64,000 nucleotides of DNA from Streptomyces caniscabiei (lineage in GTDB: Bacteria; Actinomycetota; Actinomycetes; Streptomycetales; Streptomycetaceae): assembly GCF_014930365.1 (NCBI RefSeq), contig NZ_JABXWI010000014.1, positions 124,001-188,000 on the forward strand. The letters are read 5' to 3'. This document shows, in pieces, positions 32,044 through 41,223 of this stretch (positions are counted from its first letter, which is position 1; each line of letters opens with the position of its first letter). The position numbers and the translations under genes were made by a program. Under the pieces are notes generated by a model. It searched no databases. It had not been told where the DNA came from and saw only the letters and a program-made list of their open reading frames with translations.

Positions 32044-33126
32044 GTGACGGAGACGGTGTTGACACGACAGACGCGACGACTGCCCGGCCGGCGCCCCACC
32101 CTCGACGACGTGGCACGCGGCTCGGGGGTCTCGAAGTCCACCGTCTCGCGGGTGATCAACGGCGAGGACAAGGTGCGCGCGGAGGTCGTCGAACGGGTCC
32201 GGGAGGTCATCGACGCACTGGGCTACGTACCGAACTCCGCCGCCCGCCAGCTGGTCACCCGCCGCAACAACGCCATCGCCGTCGTCGCCAGCCAGCCGCA
32301 GAACCGCCTCTTCATCGACCCCTTCTTCGACCTCCACCTCCGCGGCATCCGCAAGGAACTGGTGGCCCACGGCGCCCAGCCCGTCCTGCTCTTCCTGGAG
32401 GAACCCGAGGAGTACCCGCGGGTCGGCGACTTCCTCGGCGGCGGCCACGTCGACGGCGCCCTGCTCTTCTCCCTGCGCGCCGACGATCCGCTGCCCGGCA
32501 TGATCGACCGGCTCGGCCTGCCCGCCGTCTTCGGCGGCCGGCCGCTGGTCCGCGACGGCGAGCCCGCGCACGACCGCGTGTACGTCGACGCCGACAACCG
32601 GGGCGGCGCCCGCGAGGCCGTCCGCCACCTGGTCGCCCTCGGCCGCGAGCGCGTCGCCACCATCACCGGCCCCGTCGACCAGGAGGCCTCGGCCGTCGAC
32701 CGCCTGGACGGCTACCGGGACGTCCTGCCGGACGCCTCGCCCCTCCTGGTCGAACACTCCGACTACACCCGGCAGGGCGGCGTCGACGCGATGACCGCGC
32801 TCCTCGACCGCTGCCCCGACCTCGACGCCGTCTTCGTCGGCTCCGACCTCATGGCCTCCGGCGCGCTCCAGGTGCTGCGCGAGCGGGGCCGCCGCGTCCC
32901 GGACGACGTGGCCGTCGTCGGCTTCGACGACCTCGCGCCCATCGCCGAGCACACCGATCCGCCGCTGACCACCGTCCACCAGGACATCGAGGGCATGGGC
33001 CGGCTGATGGCCCGCCTGCTGTTCAGCCCCACCGACGACGGCCCGACGCCCGGCGGGGCGACGGCGCCCGGCCCCCAGTCGTCGGTGGTCACCCCGACGC
33101 GACTCGTCGTACGGCGCTCCGCCTGA
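32044..33126 (+). CDS. LacI-family transcriptional regulator
   Basis: This 360-residue protein starts at a GTG at 32044; no clear ribosome site is visible, and starts at 32056 or 32059 are possible. The LacI helix-turn-helix is RPTLDDVARGSGVSKSTVSRVINGEDKVRAEVVERVREVIDALGYVPNSAARQLVTRRN (residues 17-75). The periplasmic-binding-protein-like domain follows (GFDDLAPIAEHTDPPLTTVHQDIEGMGRLMA). The ligand is probably a sugar, by family. It stands between mec and cysO, so it may be an unrelated gene placed inside the pathway or may regulate it; the sequence does not decide. Confidence 0.9.
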   Translation: MTETVLTRQTRRLPGRRPTLDDVARGSGVSKSTVSRVINGEDKVRAEVVERVREVIDALGYVPNSAARQLVTRRNNAIAVVASQPQNRLFIDPFFDLHLRGIRKELVAHGAQPVLLFLEEPEEYPRVGDFLGGGHVDGALLFSLRADDPLPGMIDRLGLPAVFGGRPLVRDGEPAHDRVYVDADNRGGAREAVRHLVALGRERVATITGPVDQEASAVDRLDGYRDVLPDASPLLVEHSDYTRQGGVDAMTALLDRCPDLDAVFVGSDLMASGALQVLRERGRRVPDDVAVVGFDDLAPIAEHTDPPLTTVHQDIEGMGRLMARLLFSPTDDGPTPGGATAPGPQSSVVTPTRLVVRRSA

Positions 33127-33259
33127 AGCCGTACGCCAGTCCGCCCGAGCGGGTGACCGTACGGCCGCTGAGGTGCGTCGTCTCGCTCCCCGGCCCGAAA
33201 CCGTCCGGCATGTGGGATCACACTCCGGGACCCGGACCGGGAATCGATACGATGAGCCC

Positions 33260-33355
33260 ATGGTTCTTGACGACGTGAGCGAGAAGACGCCGGGCGCACT
33301 GCTCGTGGCGCGGCTGCACGTCGACCTGTGCAGGCTTGCCAGCGCCATCTGTTGA
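33260..33355 (+). CDS. Cys-terminated leader peptide before cysO
   Basis: This 31-codon frame begins at an ATG 6 bases after a TACGAT box, so it is probably read from a leaderless mRNA. It ends LLVARLHVDLCRLASAIC and then stop. The R-HVDL-R-ASA-C pattern is that of short actinomycete leader peptides found ahead of sulfur and cysteine genes. In mycobacteria such a Cys-rich upstream frame couples cysteine supply to expression of the downstream operon. The two Cys codons here are at the sixth-last... and last sense position region (Cys24 and Cys31). It lies 116 bases before cysO. Function is inferred from family and place. Confidence 0.8.
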   Translation: MVLDDVSEKTPGALLVARLHVDLCRLASAIC

Positions 33356-33471
33356 CGCCGACCCCTGCCGCCGTACGGCCGTGAGCCGCGGCGCCCTCAC
33401 CCGTGTGACCACCGCGCGTCGCGCCGCCGCGCGCCCACCGCCCCGACCACTCCCGACAGGAGCCGCACACC

Positions 33472-33750
33472 ATGGCCATCGAGGTCCGCATCCCCACCAT
33501 CCTCCGCCAGTACACCGACGGTCAGAAGGCGGTGGAGGGGGCCGGTGCCACCCTCGCCGAGCTGTTCACCGACCTGGAGAGCCGCCACACGGGCATCCAC
33601 GCCCGCATCGTGGACGGCGGTGAACTGCGCCGCTTCGTCAACGTCTACCTCAACGACGAGGACGTCCGCTTCCTGGAGGGCATCAACACCAAGCTCTCCG
33701 ACGGCGACAACGTGACGATCCTGCCGGCGGTGGCCGGCGGCATGGCCTGA
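33472..33750 (+). CDS. cysO: Sulfur-carrier protein CysO (ubiquitin-like)
   Basis: This 92-residue beta-grasp protein starts at an ATG 9 bases after AGGAG. It has the MoaD/ThiS-type fold (AIEVRIPTILRQYTDGQKAVEGAGATLAELFTDLES...FVNVYLNDEDVRFLEGINTKLSDGDNVTILPAVAGG). Its thiocarboxylated C-terminal Gly donates sulfur to CysM for cysteine synthesis. The sequence ends Gly-Gly-Met-Ala, with two residues after the di-glycine, so it is probably made as a precursor. It lies 6 bases before cysM and is probably co-transcribed with it from the leader-peptide promoter. Confidence 0.92.
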   Translation: MAIEVRIPTILRQYTDGQKAVEGAGATLAELFTDLESRHTGIHARIVDGGELRRFVNVYLNDEDVRFLEGINTKLSDGDNVTILPAVAGGMA

Positions 33751-33756
33751 TCACCC

Positions 33757-34707
33757 ATGCGCTACGACTCCCCGCTGGCCGCGGTGGGCAACACCCCTCT
33801 GGTGTGCCTGCCGCGGCTGTCGCCGTCCGCCGACGTCCGGATCTGGGCGAAGCTGGAGGACCGCAACCCGACGGGTTCGGTCAAGGACCGGCCCGCCCTG
33901 CACATGATCGAACAGGCGGAGAAGGACGGACGGCTGACCCCCGGCTGCACGATCCTGGAGCCCACCTCGGGCAACACGGGCATCTCCCTCGCCATGGCGG
34001 CCAAGCTCAAGGGCTACCGCATGGTCTGCGTCATGCCCGAGAACACCTCCCAGGAGCGGCGTGAGCTGCTCGCCATGTGGGGCGCCGAGATCATTCCGTC
34101 CCCGGCCGCCGGCGGCTCCAACACGGCCGTACGCGTCGCCAAGGAACTCTCCGCCGAGCACCCCGACTGGGTGATGCTCTACCAGTACGGCAACCCCGAC
34201 AACGCGGGTGCCCACTACGCCACGACCGGCCCGGAGATCCTCGCGGACCTGCCCTCCATCACGCACTTCGTGGCGGGCCTCGGCACCACCGGCACCCTCA
34301 TGGGCGTGGGCCGCTACCTCCGCGAGCAGAAGCCGGACGTCAAGATCGTCGCCGCCGAACCGCGCTACGACGACCTCGTGTACGGCCTGCGCAACCTCGA
34401 CGAGGGGTTCGTGCCGGAGCTCTACGACGCGTCCGTCCTCACCACCCGCTTCTCCGTCGGCTCCGCCGACGCCGTGACGCGCACGCGGGAGCTGCTCCAG
34501 CAGGAGGGCATCTTCGCGGGCGTCTCCACGGGGGCCGCGCTGCACGCCGCGATCGGTGTCGGCAACAAGGCGGTCAAGTCCGGCGAGCCGGCCGACATCG
34601 TCTTCGTGGTCGCCGACGGCGGCTGGAAGTACCTGTCGACGGGCGTCTACACCGCCGCGACGACGGAAGAGGCCATCGAGACGTTGCAGGGCCAGCTCTG
34701 GGCATAG
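33757..34707 (+). CDS. cysM: Cysteine synthase CysM (CysO-dependent)
   Basis: This 316-residue PLP enzyme combines CysO-thiocarboxylate with O-phosphoserine (mycobacterial type) or O-acetylserine to form a CysO-cysteine adduct. The PLP lysine is Lys43 in NPTGSVKDRPAL. The substrate loop is PTSGNTGISLA and the phosphate-binding loop GLGTTGTLMGVGRYL. It matches M. tuberculosis CysM in length and is placed directly after cysO. Mec, encoded upstream, would then free cysteine. Confidence 0.94.
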   Translation: MRYDSPLAAVGNTPLVCLPRLSPSADVRIWAKLEDRNPTGSVKDRPALHMIEQAEKDGRLTPGCTILEPTSGNTGISLAMAAKLKGYRMVCVMPENTSQERRELLAMWGAEIIPSPAAGGSNTAVRVAKELSAEHPDWVMLYQYGNPDNAGAHYATTGPEILADLPSITHFVAGLGTTGTLMGVGRYLREQKPDVKIVAAEPRYDDLVYGLRNLDEGFVPELYDASVLTTRFSVGSADAVTRTRELLQQEGIFAGVSTGAALHAAIGVGNKAVKSGEPADIVFVVADGGWKYLSTGVYTAATTEEAIETLQGQLWA

Positions 34708-35165
34708 GTCGCGTCATGGCTCGGGGGTGCCTGTCTCGTCGGCGGGTGCGGGTCCGGTGGGGCGTCTCGCGCAGTTCCCCGCGCCCCTGAAGAGCCGGGG
34801 CTGCGCCCCGCGCTTTTCAGGCCCGCAGGGCCTGGGTTCTTAGGGGCGCGGGGAACTGCGCGAGCAACCCCCACCCACCCGCACCCGACAACGCACCCTC
34901 CTCACGTCCACCCCCGTCGCACGCGTGTGCGCCGTGAAGGCCCACCACCAGCCGAACCGGTGACAGCACAGGTGAGTTCGCCCACAACGGCCCCTGGCGG
35001 AGGAGCGACCCACCGTTTTGCGCCTTACGCTCAACGGACCGCACCACTCGTGTTGCACCCATGTCCGTCCTTCGCAACCCCGCCAACTGCAATCCGCAAC
35101 CCGTCTGCACGTCACGACTGACACGACTGTCACGACTTCACGCCAGCGCGGAGGTTCCAGCTCTC
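34708..35165. other. 458-bp region with inverted repeat pair and MBL promoter
   Basis: The left part carries two inverted copies of the intergenic palindrome (34767-34868). The right part, less GC-rich, leads to the MBL gene; the frame of that gene stays open to 35061, but a ribosome site GGAGG at about 35150 favours the ATG at 35166. No other gene is supported. Confidence 0.5.
34767..34868. repeat. Inverted pair of intergenic palindrome repeats
   Basis: TCGCGCAGTTCCCCGCGCCC followed by CT (34767-34788) is repeated inversely at 34842-34863, with GAGCAAC following. Together they can form a long stem after cysM and probably terminate transcription. The pair belongs to the same family as 16384-16570. 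Confidence 0.9.
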
Positions 35166-35918
35166 ATGAAGCTCACCGTCGTCGGCTGCTCGGGGTCGTT
35201 CCCTTCCGCGGAATCGGCCTGCTCGAGCTACCTCGTAGAGGCCGACGGCTTCCGGCTGCTCCTCGACATGGGCAACGGTGCCCTGGGCGAGCTGCAGCGC
35301 CACTGCGGTCTCTACGACCTCGACGCGATCTTCCTCAGCCATCTGCACGCCGACCACTGCATCGACATGTGCGCGTACTTCGTCGCACGGTACTACCGGC
35401 ACGACGGCGGCCGCTGCGACCCCATCCCGGTCTACGGTCCGGAGGGCACCGAGCAGCGCCTGACCACGGCCTACGCCGACACCCCGTCCGCCTCCTCCAT
35501 GAGCGAGGTCTTCGACTTCCACACGGTCAAGCCGAGCACGTTCGAGATCGGCCCGTTCACCGTCCACACGGAACGGGTCGCGCACCCCGTCGAGGCCTAC
35601 GGCATCCGGATCGAACACGCCGGCCGGGTCCTGACGTACTCCGGGGACACCGGCGTCACCGACACCCTGGACGAACTGGCCCGCGACGCCGACCTGTTCC
35701 TGTGCGAGGCCGCCTTCACGCACGGCAAGGAGAACATCCCGGACCTCCATCTCAACGGCCGCGAGGCCGGTGAGACGGCCGCCCGGGCAGGCGCCCGCCG
35801 TCTCGTCCTCACCCATGTCCCGCCGTGGACGGACCCCCAGGTCAACCTGGTCGACGCCCGCGCGGTGTACGACGGCCCGGTGGAGCTGGCGGTGCCCAGG
35901 AGGTCGTACGAGATCTGA
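35166..35918 (+). CDS. Metallo-beta-lactamase-fold hydrolase
   Basis: This 250-residue enzyme has the metal motif SHLHADHCIDM (HxHxDH, about residues 59-66). Further ligands lie in AHPVEAYG, TYSGDTG and LTHVPPW. The opening MKLTVVGCSGSFPSAESACSSYLVE is typical of the branch near RNase Z and cyclic-phosphodiesterase-like proteins. The true substrate is unknown. It starts at an ATG with GGAGG 11 bases upstream and is closed by a terminator before the convergent nagE2. Confidence 0.88.
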   Translation: MKLTVVGCSGSFPSAESACSSYLVEADGFRLLLDMGNGALGELQRHCGLYDLDAIFLSHLHADHCIDMCAYFVARYYRHDGGRCDPIPVYGPEGTEQRLTTAYADTPSASSMSEVFDFHTVKPSTFEIGPFTVHTERVAHPVEAYGIRIEHAGRVLTYSGDTGVTDTLDELARDADLFLCEAAFTHGKENIPDLHLNGREAGETAARAGARRLVLTHVPPWTDPQVNLVDARAVYDGPVELAVPRRSYEI

Positions 35919-35971
35919 GGACGCCGTACGCGATCCGAGCAGGTGTACGGATGCGAGCACGTCGTACGAGG

Positions 35972-36001
35972 AAGGCCCCCGGAGCGGACTCCGGGGGCCT
36001 T
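35972..36001. terminator. Bidirectional terminator between MBL gene and nagE2
   Basis: AAGGCCCCCGGAG, loop CGGA, CTCCGGGGGCCTT is a perfect 13-bp stem followed by CCTCGTG. It sits between two convergent genes. Confidence 0.9.
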
Positions 36002-36027
36002 CCTCGTGCTCGGGGGAGCCGCGGCGG

Positions 36028-37305
<1,278 letters not shown>

Positions 37306-37367
37306 AACTTCCTCCATGAGAGCAGGGCGCCACCCAGGGACGGGAGTGTGGGGGAGGGCAGCACGGG

Positions 37368-37400
37368 AGAGGTCTACACCATTCAGTGGTGTAGACCTGT
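37368..37400. promoter_or_regulatory. Two DasR-type operators (dre) before nagE2
   Basis: AGAGGTCTACACCATT (37368-37383) and AGTGGTGTAGACCTGT (37385-37400) resemble the DasR consensus ACTGGTCTAGACCAGT and lie side by side 17 bp apart. DasR represses GlcNAc uptake genes until glucosamine-6-phosphate accumulates. Confidence 0.85.
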
Positions 37401-37523
37401 TGTAGCACGGCCGGGGGCGGCCAAGGAACCCGCGATTCCCGTTTTATGCCTTCGTGATGTCACCCCTGCTTCGCCTCCCGTTCGCGCCACCCGACGAGCC
37501 CCGCGCTTGGCGGGCACCCCCCG

Positions 37524-37539
37524 CGTGGTGTAGACCAGT
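37524..37539. promoter_or_regulatory. DasR-type operator before nagF
   Basis: CGTGGTGTAGACCAGT matches the dre consensus with few changes and lies 93 bases upstream of nagF. It is distinct from the pair controlling nagE2. Confidence 0.85.
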
Positions 37540-37631
37540 CGCCAACGATTCGCAACGATCCACGCGGTCCATACGGTCCACACGGGTCCAAGCGATCCAC
37601 CGGATCCACACGGTCATCAGGGAGAAGCGCC

Positions 37632-37865
37632 ATGGCCACCAAGGCTGAGAAGATCGTCGCCGGGCTCGGCGGCCTCGACAACATCGACGAGGTCGAGGGC
37701 TGCATCACCCGCCTGCGCACCGAGGTCCACGACGCCTCCCTCGTCGACGAGGCCGCCCTCAAGGCCGCCGGCGCCCACGGCGTCGTCAAGATGGGCACCG
37801 CGATCCAGGTCGTCATCGGCACCGACGCCGACCCCATCGCCGCCGAGATCGAGGACATGATGTAG
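37632..37865 (+). CDS. nagF: PTS GlcNAc EIIB component
   Basis: This 77-residue protein is a complete EIIB domain (KAEKIVAGLGGLDNIDEVEGCITRLRTEVHDASLVDEAALKAAGAHGVVKMGTAIQVVIGTDADPIAAEIEDMM). The phospho-acceptor is Cys24 in VEGCITRL. It receives phosphate from an EIIA and passes it to GlcNAc carried by NagE2. It diverges from nagE2, with its own dre site and GGGAGAAG 8 bases before the ATG. A terminator follows the stop codon. Confidence 0.94.
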   Translation: MATKAEKIVAGLGGLDNIDEVEGCITRLRTEVHDASLVDEAALKAAGAHGVVKMGTAIQVVIGTDADPIAAEIEDMM

Positions 37866-37881
37866 CGCCCCGGTGCGGTGA

Positions 37882-37903
37882 GGGGGTGTCCCACGACACC
37901 CCC
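37882..37903 (+). terminator. Terminator of nagF
   Basis: GGGGGTGTC, loop CCAC, GACACCCCC is a perfect 9-bp stem 16 bases after the nagF stop codon. It overlaps the promoter region of rph. Confidence 0.75.
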
Positions 37904-37916
37904 TAAGCTCAGCGGC

Positions 37917-38654
37917 ATGTCTCGAATCGACGGCCGCACGCCCGAACAGCTCCGCCCGGTCACCATCGAACGCGGGTGGAGCAAGCACGCCGAGGGCTCC
38001 GTCCTCATCTCCTTCGGCGACACCAAGGTCTTCTGCACCGCCTCCGTCACCGAAGGCGTCCCCCGCTGGCGCAAGGGCAGCGGCGAGGGCTGGGTGACCG
38101 CCGAGTACTCCATGCTCCCCCGCGCCACCAACACCCGCGGCGACCGGGAGTCCGTACGCGGCAAGATCGGCGGCCGCACCCACGAGATCTCCCGCCTCAT
38201 CGGCCGCTCCCTGCGCGCCGTCATCGACTACAAGGCGCTCGGCGAGAACACGATCGTCCTCGACTGCGACGTCCTCCAGGCCGACGGCGGCACCCGTACG
38301 GCAGCCATCACCGGCGCGTACGTCGCGCTGGCAGACGCCGTCGCCTGGGCCCAGGGCAGGAAGCTGGTCAAGGCCAACCGGCAGCCCCTCACCGGCACCG
38401 TCTCGGCCGTCTCCGTCGGCATCGTCGGCGGCGTCCCCCTCCTCGACCTCCGCTACGAGGAGGACGTGAAGGCCGACACCGACATGAACGTCGTCTGCAC
38501 CGGCGACGGCCGCTTCGTCGAGGTCCAGGGCACCGCCGAGGCCGAGCCGTTCGCCCGCGAGGAGCTCAACTCCCTGCTCGACCTGGCCGTTTCCGGCTGT
38601 GACGAACTGGCTGCCCTTCAGCGCAAGGCGCTTGATACGGTCCTCGAAAGGTAA
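37917..38654 (+). CDS. rph: Ribonuclease PH
   Basis: This 245-residue phosphorolytic exonuclease trims tRNA 3' ends. The ATG at 37917 lies 7 bases after TAAGCT, so it is probably leaderless. Family motifs are RPEQLRPV-like TPEQLRPVTIERGWSKHAEGSVLISFGDTKVFCTASV, GWVTAEYSMLPRATNTRGDRE, GGRTHEISRLIGRSLRA and DCDVLQADGGTRTAAITGAYVAL. The phosphate-binding Arg in RTHEISRLIGRSLR is present. The C-terminus is complete. rdgB lies downstream, a common association. Confidence 0.96.
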   Translation: MSRIDGRTPEQLRPVTIERGWSKHAEGSVLISFGDTKVFCTASVTEGVPRWRKGSGEGWVTAEYSMLPRATNTRGDRESVRGKIGGRTHEISRLIGRSLRAVIDYKALGENTIVLDCDVLQADGGTRTAAITGAYVALADAVAWAQGRKLVKANRQPLTGTVSAVSVGIVGGVPLLDLRYEEDVKADTDMNVVCTGDGRFVEVQGTAEAEPFAREELNSLLDLAVSGCDELAALQRKALDTVLER

Positions 38655-38835
38655 AGAAGGGTAAAGGGCGCACCAAGGGTGCGGCCGCCGGTGGCAACCG
38701 CGGCGACCCCGCCCGCGTCCTTGCACATACGGGCGCACGGCACACCACCGTGCGCCCGGCCACACCGCAGTAGCCGTTCGTGCACCACGCAGGGGGCCGT
38801 CAGGCCTGCACCCAGTCCATCAGGAGGACCGTTCC

Positions 38836-39234
38836 ATGGCCGCGAGCCGACGACGTCGTATGACCACCATCGCCGGAGCCGTAGCCGCCGTCGCGCTGAC
38901 GGCCGGGCTCACCACCGGCTGCGACGCCGTGAACAAGGCCCTGGACTGCGTCCAGACCGCCGACGCCATCGCCCAGAGCGTGAACGACCTCCAGCAGGCC
39001 GTGCAGACCGCCGCGGACGACCCCACGCAGCTGGAGGAGTCCCTCGCCTCCATCGACAAGAACCTCGACGACATCGGCGACAAGACGGACAACGCCGACG
39101 TCAACAAGGCCGTCGACTCGCTCCAGAAGGCCGTCACCGACACCCAGACCGCCGTGGAGAACGGGGACACCACGCCCGACATCAGCGGCATCACCGACGC
39201 GGCGGGCGAACTGACGAAGGTCTGCACGTCGTAA
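38836..39234 (+). CDS. Secreted lipoprotein of unknown function
   Basis: This 132-residue protein begins 8 bases after AGGAGG. The signal peptide RRRRMTTIAGAVAAVALTAGLTTGC ends in a lipobox LTTGC with Cys29 as acylated residue. The mature part is helical with regularly spaced Gln, Asp and Ala (DAIAQSVNDLQQAVQTAADDPTQLEESLASIDKNLDDI), looking like a coiled coil. No family is recognised. It lies between rph and rdgB on the same strand. Confidence 0.75.
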   Translation: MAASRRRRMTTIAGAVAAVALTAGLTTGCDAVNKALDCVQTADAIAQSVNDLQQAVQTAADDPTQLEESLASIDKNLDDIGDKTDNADVNKAVDSLQKAVTDTQTAVENGDTTPDISGITDAAGELTKVCTS

Positions 39235-39276
39235 CGGCCCCACGAGGCCCTGGAGCGGGTGGCGATACTGGTGGGC

Positions 39277-39879
39277 ATGACCCGCCTGATCCTCGCCACC
39301 CGCAACGCCGGCAAGCTCACCGAGCTGAAGGCCATCCTCGCCGACGCCGGTCTGACCCACGACCTCGTCGGCGCGGACGCCTACCCGGACATCCCCGACG
39401 TCAAGGAAACCGGCGTCACCTTCGCCGAGAACGCGCTGCTGAAGGCGCACGCTCTCGCGCAGGCCACCGGCCTCCCCGCCATCGCCGACGACTCCGGCCT
39501 CTGCGTCGACGTCCTGAACGGCGCCCCCGGCATCTTCTCCGCCCGCTGGGCGGGCCGCCACGGGGACGACAAGGCCAACCTGGAACTGCTCCTCGCCCAG
39601 CTCGGCGACATCGCCGACGAACACCGCGGCGCCCACTTCAACTGCGCGGCGGCCCTGGCCCTGCCGGACGGCACGGAGCGGGTGGTCGAGGGCCGGCTGA
39701 GGGGCGTACTGCGGCATGCGCCGGCAGGCACGAACGGCTTCGGCTACGACCCGATCCTCCAGCCGGACGACGACACCCGCACCTGCGCCCAGCTGACGGC
39801 GGAGGAGAAGAACGCGATCAGCCATCGGGGCAAGGCGTTCCGGGGATTGGTGCCGGTGTTGCGGGAGCTGTTGGGCTGA
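39277..39879 (+). CDS. rdgB: XTP/dITP diphosphatase (RdgB/HAM1)
   Basis: This 200-residue enzyme hydrolyses non-canonical purine nucleotides such as dITP and XTP to monophosphates and keeps them out of DNA. It starts at the ATG at 39277 rather than an earlier in-frame GTG. Signatures are ILATRNAGKLTELKAIL, ETGVTFAENALLKAHALAQATGLPAIADDSGLCVDVLNGAPGIFSARWAGRH and AGTNGFGYDPILQPDD. Catalytic Asp is in DDSGLCVD. A strong terminator follows before tRNA-Leu. Confidence 0.95.
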   Translation: MTRLILATRNAGKLTELKAILADAGLTHDLVGADAYPDIPDVKETGVTFAENALLKAHALAQATGLPAIADDSGLCVDVLNGAPGIFSARWAGRHGDDKANLELLLAQLGDIADEHRGAHFNCAAALALPDGTERVVEGRLRGVLRHAPAGTNGFGYDPILQPDDDTRTCAQLTAEEKNAISHRGKAFRGLVPVLRELLG

Positions 39880-39893
39880 GGCGTGCCCACTGG

Positions 39894-39929
39894 CAAGGCC
39901 CGGCTGCGGAAGTCGCAAGCCGGGCCTTG
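39894..39929. terminator. Terminator between rdgB and tRNA-Leu
   Basis: CAAGGCCCGGCT, a 12-base loop, AGCCGGGCCTTG is a perfect 12-bp stem. It can end rdgB transcription and, on the other strand, tRNA-Leu. Confidence 0.8.
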
Positions 39930-39943
39930 AAAATGAAGGTGAG

Positions 39944-40026
39944 TGCGGCCTGAGGGATTCGAACCCTCACGGGATTTCTCCCATCGCGCCCTAAACGCGA
40001 GGCGTCTGCCGTTCCGCCAAGGCCGC
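39944..40026 (-). tRNA. tRNA-Leu (TAG)
   Basis: This 83-base gene has acceptor arms GCGGCCT and AGGCCGC and a loop TTTAGGG giving anticodon UAG, which reads CUA. The long variable arm GATGGGAGAAATCCCGT is typical of tRNA-Leu. The T arm is GAGGG-TTCGAAT-CCCTC. CCA is not encoded. Confidence 0.93.
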
Positions 40027-40080
40027 TGGCTGCTCGTCGTCGAGCATGACGGGCGGCTGCAAGTGTACGGTGATCGGCCC

Positions 40081-41076
40081 CTATCCTGCGAGTGGCGTTC
40101 GCTCTTTCTGTCGGCACCACGTATCTGTCAGCGCGTGGCAGTTCGGGCACAGGTACCGCAGGTTCTCCTGACGGTTGTCGTGCCAGTCCCCGTTGACGTG
40201 GTCGATCTGCAAGGTGATGCGACGGCCCAGCCATTCACCAGGGTTGCCGCAACTCGCGCACGCGTACTGCACTCCGACTTCGGTCAGGGCTCGGTGTAGT
40301 TGGGCTCTGTTGGACCGTCCGGCGTGTTCGGGCAGAACGACGAGTACACGATGAGCCGTCGGGGCGGGAGCCGGGCTGTCCGGCTTGCCCCAGGCGCGGC
40401 GCTTGAAGTGGCTGGTGTCGAGTCCGAGGCGCGCTGCGGCACGCCGCACGCGTCGATGGTTGGTGTCGTTGACCGCCAGATCAAGGCCTCGCATCACATC
40501 GGCATAACTTGATGCCTGGGGGATCAGGGTGCGAAGTGCGTCCTCGGGAATCGCCAAACGGGTGTGGGTGAAGTGCTGTGTGTCAACGTCCCGTTCGCGC
40601 AACATGCGTAGCAGCGTGGCGCGCGAGCGGCTGTCGTCCGGAACGCCCAATGAGCGCGCCACGCCGCGCACGCTGTGCGATGTGGCTGCGGCTGCTCTCA
40701 GTTCCTCGGTGGTGAAGGGTAGGTCCAGCTCCGGGCGGTCGATACCTGGGAAATGGCTGATGTCGATTCCTGCCGCGTCGATGCGGCGTCGGATATGGGA
40801 CAGCGTGCCGGTGGCCGGAGTGGCGCCCAGCTTGAGTGCTACCTCACGCAGTGAGGAGGACGAGGCGGTGGCTTCGGCGATGGCGGCGTCCGGGTACTTG
40901 CGCCACGGGCTGCGCTTGGCGAAATGGCTTGTGTCCAGCCCGTGACTGGCGACCTTTTCCTGCAGTACACGTCGCTGCCCCCCGCTTGTCCGGAGATCGA
41001 GCCGCCGCATCAGGTCTGTCCAGTTGCGTGCCTCGGCGACGGCTGGAACGAGTCGCTCCCTGCGGTACGCATCCAT
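40081..41076 (-). CDS. HNH endonuclease with four repeated DNA-recognition modules
   Basis: This 331-residue protein is read from the ATG at 41074-41076. Residues 1-220 hold four related modules, each with a short HTH-like pair and a closing box: GLDTSHF, GIDISHF, DVDTQHF and GLDTSHF. The C-terminal HNH nuclease domain (about 230-325) has CASCGNPGEW, the core LQIDHVNGDWHDNRQENLRYLCPNCHALTDTW and thus a CxxC-CxxC zinc pair with catalytic His. It should cut DNA at a site chosen by the modules. It sits beside tRNA-Leu and is visibly less GC-biased than its neighbours, suggesting transfer. No methylase or partner gene is present. Confidence 0.85.
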   Translation of the reverse strand: MDAYRRERLVPAVAEARNWTDLMRRLDLRTSGGQRRVLQEKVASHGLDTSHFAKRSPWRKYPDAAIAEATASSSSLREVALKLGATPATGTLSHIRRRIDAAGIDISHFPGIDRPELDLPFTTEELRAAAATSHSVRGVARSLGVPDDSRSRATLLRMLRERDVDTQHFTHTRLAIPEDALRTLIPQASSYADVMRGLDLAVNDTNHRRVRRAAARLGLDTSHFKRRAWGKPDSPAPAPTAHRVLVVLPEHAGRSNRAQLHRALTEVGVQYACASCGNPGEWLGRRITLQIDHVNGDWHDNRQENLRYLCPNCHALTDTWCRQKERTPLAG

Positions 41077-41166
41077 GCCCACCCACCCCTCCCGTTCGAC
41101 TGTTTGATCAGTCCTCGCATGAAGTAACGAACCGCAGACCGGGCAGTCACGTCCGGGATGCGGAAC

Positions 41167-41196
41167 GGCCCGTACCGGATAGTTCCGGTACGGGCC
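41167..41196. terminator. Terminator of bcp
   Basis: GGCCCGTACCGG, loop ATAGTT, CCGGTACGGGCC is a perfect 12-bp stem extended by GAAC/GTTC. It lies downstream of bcp, which is read leftward. Confidence 0.88.
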
Positions 41197-41223
41197 GCGT
41201 TCTACGAGGCGCGAGGGAAGACC

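Noticed and set aside
40081..41076. HNH gene as cargo of an element integrated at tRNA-Leu
   Set aside because: It lies on the 5' side of the tRNA, with no integrase and no visible duplicate of the tRNA end.
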